DNA from: Chlamydiales bacterium
GTDB lineage: Bacteria; Chlamydiota; Chlamydiia; Chlamydiales; Criblamydiaceae
Direction: 5' to 3'
Length of the DNA stretch: 64,000 bases
Assembly (NCBI GenBank): GCA_024233575.1
Contig: JACKPN010000002.1
Span: 248,001 to 312,000 of the forward strand
A model generated the notes under the pieces. It had not been told where the DNA came from and did not search any database. It was given only the letters and a program-made list of their open reading frames with translations. How positions within the stretch are numbered: the stretch's first letter is position 1; each line of letters begins with the position of its first letter. This document shows, piece after piece, positions 61,876 to 64,000 of this stretch. The translations under genes were made by a program, and so were the position numbers.

Positions 61876-64000
61876 ATGTCGTATACCGAAAATGAGACAG
61901 TGGTTTCTCGCAATGTTGAAGATGAGATGAAGGAAAGCTATCTACGCTATTCGATGTCCGTGATTATCTCACGCGCCCTTCCCGATGTGCGTGATGGACT
62001 CAAGCCGTCGCAGCGAAGGATCCTCTACGCAATGAAGCAGCTAAATCTTGGACCTTCGGGAAAACACCGTAAATGTGCAAAAATCTCCGGTGATACATCC
62101 GGTGACTACCACCCGCACGGCGAACAGGTAATCTACCCGACGCTCGTCCGTTTAGCCCAGAGCTGGATCATGCGCTACAGCCTCGTTGACGGGCAGGGTA
62201 ACTTCGGTTCTGTCGACGGCGACCCTCCGGCTGCGATGCGATATACGGAAGCCCGCTTGACCCATGCCGCTGTCGAACTAATGGAAGATCTTGATAAAAA
62301 TACTGTCGAGATGATCCCTAACTACGACGAAACGAAAAAGGAACCTACGGTTTTTCCGGCAAAATTTCCAAACCTTCTCTGTAATGGTTCTTCAGGTATT
62401 GCCGTTGGCATGGCGACTAACATTCCTCCGCACAATTTAGGGGAGCTGATCACTGCAACAACGCTGCTAATCGATAATCCAACAGCAACGATCGAGCAGA
62501 TTCAGTCAGTGATGCCGGGACCTGATTTTCCTACCGGCGGCTTCATCTGCGGTTACCGTGGTATCCAAGAAGCATATCATACCGGTCGCGGCAAGTTGAC
62601 ACTCAGGGCAGTGATACGTACCGAAGAGATGAATAACAATCCGGACCGTGAACGCCTTGTCATCGATGAAATTCCATACAACGTTAACAAGTCGCGCCTG
62701 ATTGAACATATCGCCGATCTGATTAACAATAAGCAGATTACCGGTATATCGGATCTTCGTGATGAATCCGATAAGGATGGCATGAGAATCGTCATCGATC
62801 TGAAAAGAGGCGAAGTACCGGAAGTGGTGATCAATCAGCTCTATAAGTTCAGCGACATGCAAGTGACGTTCGGTTGCAATATGCTTGCGCTCGATAAAGG
62901 GCTGCCACGTACAATGAACATCAAGCAGCTGATCGCTGCTTGGATTGATCACCGTATCGATGTCGTTCGCAGAAGGACCCGCTATGAGCTAGAGAAAGCG
63001 GAAGCGCGCGCTCACATCCTCGAAGGCTACCTAAAAGCAATCGATAATCTCGATGAAGTAGTCAAAATCATTCGGGCTAGCAACAATCGTGACGAAGCAA
63101 AAGTTGAATTGATCGATAGGTTTGCATTTAGCGATCGCCAGGCAAACGCAGTTCTCGATCTACGCCTCTACCAACTAACAGGAATGGAGCGCGATAAAAT
63201 CCAAAACGAGTACAACGATCTGTTGCAAAAGATCGAGTACTTCCGCGCTGTTCTTGCTAATGAAAGCATGGTGCGCGATATCATTAAAGAAGAGCTGGAA
63301 GATATCAAAAAGCATCATCGTTCGCCGCGAAAAACACAGATCATTGCTGCGGAAAACGATATGCAGATGGAAGATCTAATCGCAGAAGAAGAGGTGTTCA
63401 TCACACTGTCTGATGACGATTATATCAAACGAATGCCTATCGATACTTTCCGCGAACAACGCCGCGGCGGTCAAGGGGTCTCGGGTGTCAACTTAAAACG
63501 TGAAGACGATATGATTAAGGGGCTGTACGTTGCTTCAACGCATGACTACCTGCTGATCTTTACCAATACCGGACGTTGCTATTGGTTGAAGGTGTGGCAA
63601 ATTCCAGAAGGAAGTAGAAAATCAAAAGGCAAACCGTTAATCAATTTGCTTGAAGGTCTACGCGATGACGAGTCGATCGCAACGATCCTGAGAACGCGTG
63701 ATTTTGATGGAGAGAACCGTTGCATCACGATGGCGACAAGAAAAGGAACAGTAAAAAAGACAGAACTGACACACTTCAGCAATCCGCGCCGCAATGGTAT
63801 CTGGGCGCTTACGATCGATGAAGATGATGAACTGATCGCTGCACGTATGGTTGAACCAGGGCAGCAAATCATGCTGTTCACTTCCGGAGGTATGGCAGTG
63901 CGCTTTGACGAAGCAAAAGTTCGAGCCATGGGCCGTACTGCCCGCGGTGTGCGTGGTGCTAAACTAAAAGATGAGAGTGATAAAATCATAGGTCTTGAAG
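61876..64000 (+). CDS. gyrA: DNA gyrase subunit A, 3' end outside the window
   Basis: Breakage-reunion subunit. The visible 708 codons contain the catalytic tyrosine in AAMRYTEARL, the DGLKPSQRRILYAMKQL winged-helix region and the GyrA-box-like REQRRGGQGVSGV at about residue 530, so it is gyrase and not topoisomerase IV. The quinolone-pocket segment reads HPHGEQVIYPT (E. coli HPHGDSAVYDT). GGAGTTCGAGAG precedes the ATG, 27 bases after gyrB. Confidence 0.96.
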   Translation, partial: MSYTENETVVSRNVEDEMKESYLRYSMSVIISRALPDVRDGLKPSQRRILYAMKQLNLGPSGKHRKCAKISGDTSGDYHPHGEQVIYPTLVRLAQSWIMRYSLVDGQGNFGSVDGDPPAAMRYTEARLTHAAVELMEDLDKNTVEMIPNYDETKKEPTVFPAKFPNLLCNGSSGIAVGMATNIPPHNLGELITATTLLIDNPTATIEQIQSVMPGPDFPTGGFICGYRGIQEAYHTGRGKLTLRAVIRTEEMNNNPDRERLVIDEIPYNVNKSRLIEHIADLINNKQITGISDLRDESDKDGMRIVIDLKRGEVPEVVINQLYKFSDMQVTFGCNMLALDKGLPRTMNIKQLIAAWIDHRIDVVRRRTRYELEKAEARAHILEGYLKAIDNLDEVVKIIRASNNRDEAKVELIDRFAFSDRQANAVLDLRLYQLTGMERDKIQNEYNDLLQKIEYFRAVLANESMVRDIIKEELEDIKKHHRSPRKTQIIAAENDMQMEDLIAEEEVFITLSDDDYIKRMPIDTFREQRRGGQGVSGVNLKREDDMIKGLYVASTHDYLLIFTNTGRCYWLKVWQIPEGSRKSKGKPLINLLEGLRDDESIATILRTRDFDGENRCITMATRKGTVKKTELTHFSNPRRNGIWALTIDEDDELIAARMVEPGQQIMLFTSGGMAVRFDEAKVRAMGRTARGVRGAKLKDESDKIIGLE

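Noticed and set aside
1..64000. tRNA genes, CRISPR arrays, transposase genes
   Set aside because: No T-loop GGTTCGANTCC-type cloverleaf, no regularly spaced direct repeats and no transposase-like protein were seen in the gaps or frames.

Overview
The window is a stretch of chromosome from a member of the Chlamydiales, most likely an environmental lineage (Waddlia- or Parachlamydia-like) rather than Chlamydia itself. The evidence is gene order remembered from Chlamydia trachomatis. Four blocks recur here: sctU-ychF / rpsA-nusA-infB-rbfA-truB-ribF; murF-mraY-murD-LysM-ftsW ... murG-murC/ddl-ftsQ-cutA-rsbV-miaA; yicC-gmk-small gene-metG; and dciA-gyrB-gyrA. Family hallmarks also appear: the MurC-Ddl fusion and a methionine aminopeptidase with an N-terminal SecA-type zinc motif. 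Genes absent from Chlamydia (fatty acid desaturase, BTB/LRR protein, QueD, a PLP enzyme) and the many intergenic repeats point to an amoeba- or animal-associated relative with a larger genome. Species cannot be fixed from this window.

Layout. 1-4.7 kb: the 3'-truncated type III secretion gene sctU, ychF, a eukaryote-like BTB/leucine-rich-repeat gene, and the end of a minus-strand translation operon. 4.1-11.6 kb: that operon, transcribed rpsA>nusA>infB>rbfA>truB>ribF; its RibF lacks the riboflavin kinase half. 11.6-17.4 kb: queD, an ACT-less aspartokinase with an unrecognised 655-residue partner, brnQ and a desaturase. 17.5-33.2 kb: the cell-wall and division cluster, interrupted after ftsW by a coiled-coil membrane protein, a PLP enzyme, map and pgi. 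33.3-36.5 kb: cutA, a KH protein, a highly structured 630-bp noncoding stretch, ssb, rsbV and miaA. 36.5-41.4 kb: two small paralogues that both end in CTIL (a CaaX box), two DUF502 membrane proteins, a DNA glycosylase and RNase R. 41.5-52.5 kb: leuS, an NlpC/P60 hydrolase, yicC, gmk, a probable omega subunit, metG, rpmB, a lipoprotein, surE and an unrecognised helical protein.

52.5-57.9 kb is the accessory region. It holds an AT-rich orphan gene with its own promoter and terminator, a decayed GNAT-nitrilase pseudogene, a second copy of a fragment of that pseudogene, a TraB-like protein with a membrane partner, and two full copies plus one apparent remnant of a short palindromic repeat family whose other copy lies before ssb. 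57.9-64 kb: ispH and the dciA-gyrB-gyrA replication block, with gyrA running off the end.

The best candidates for something undescribed are the tandem CaaX-terminated pair (possible host-prenylated effectors), the BTB/LRR protein, the MITE-like repeat family and the coiled-coil protein in the division cluster. No tRNA, rRNA, CRISPR array or transposase gene was seen.
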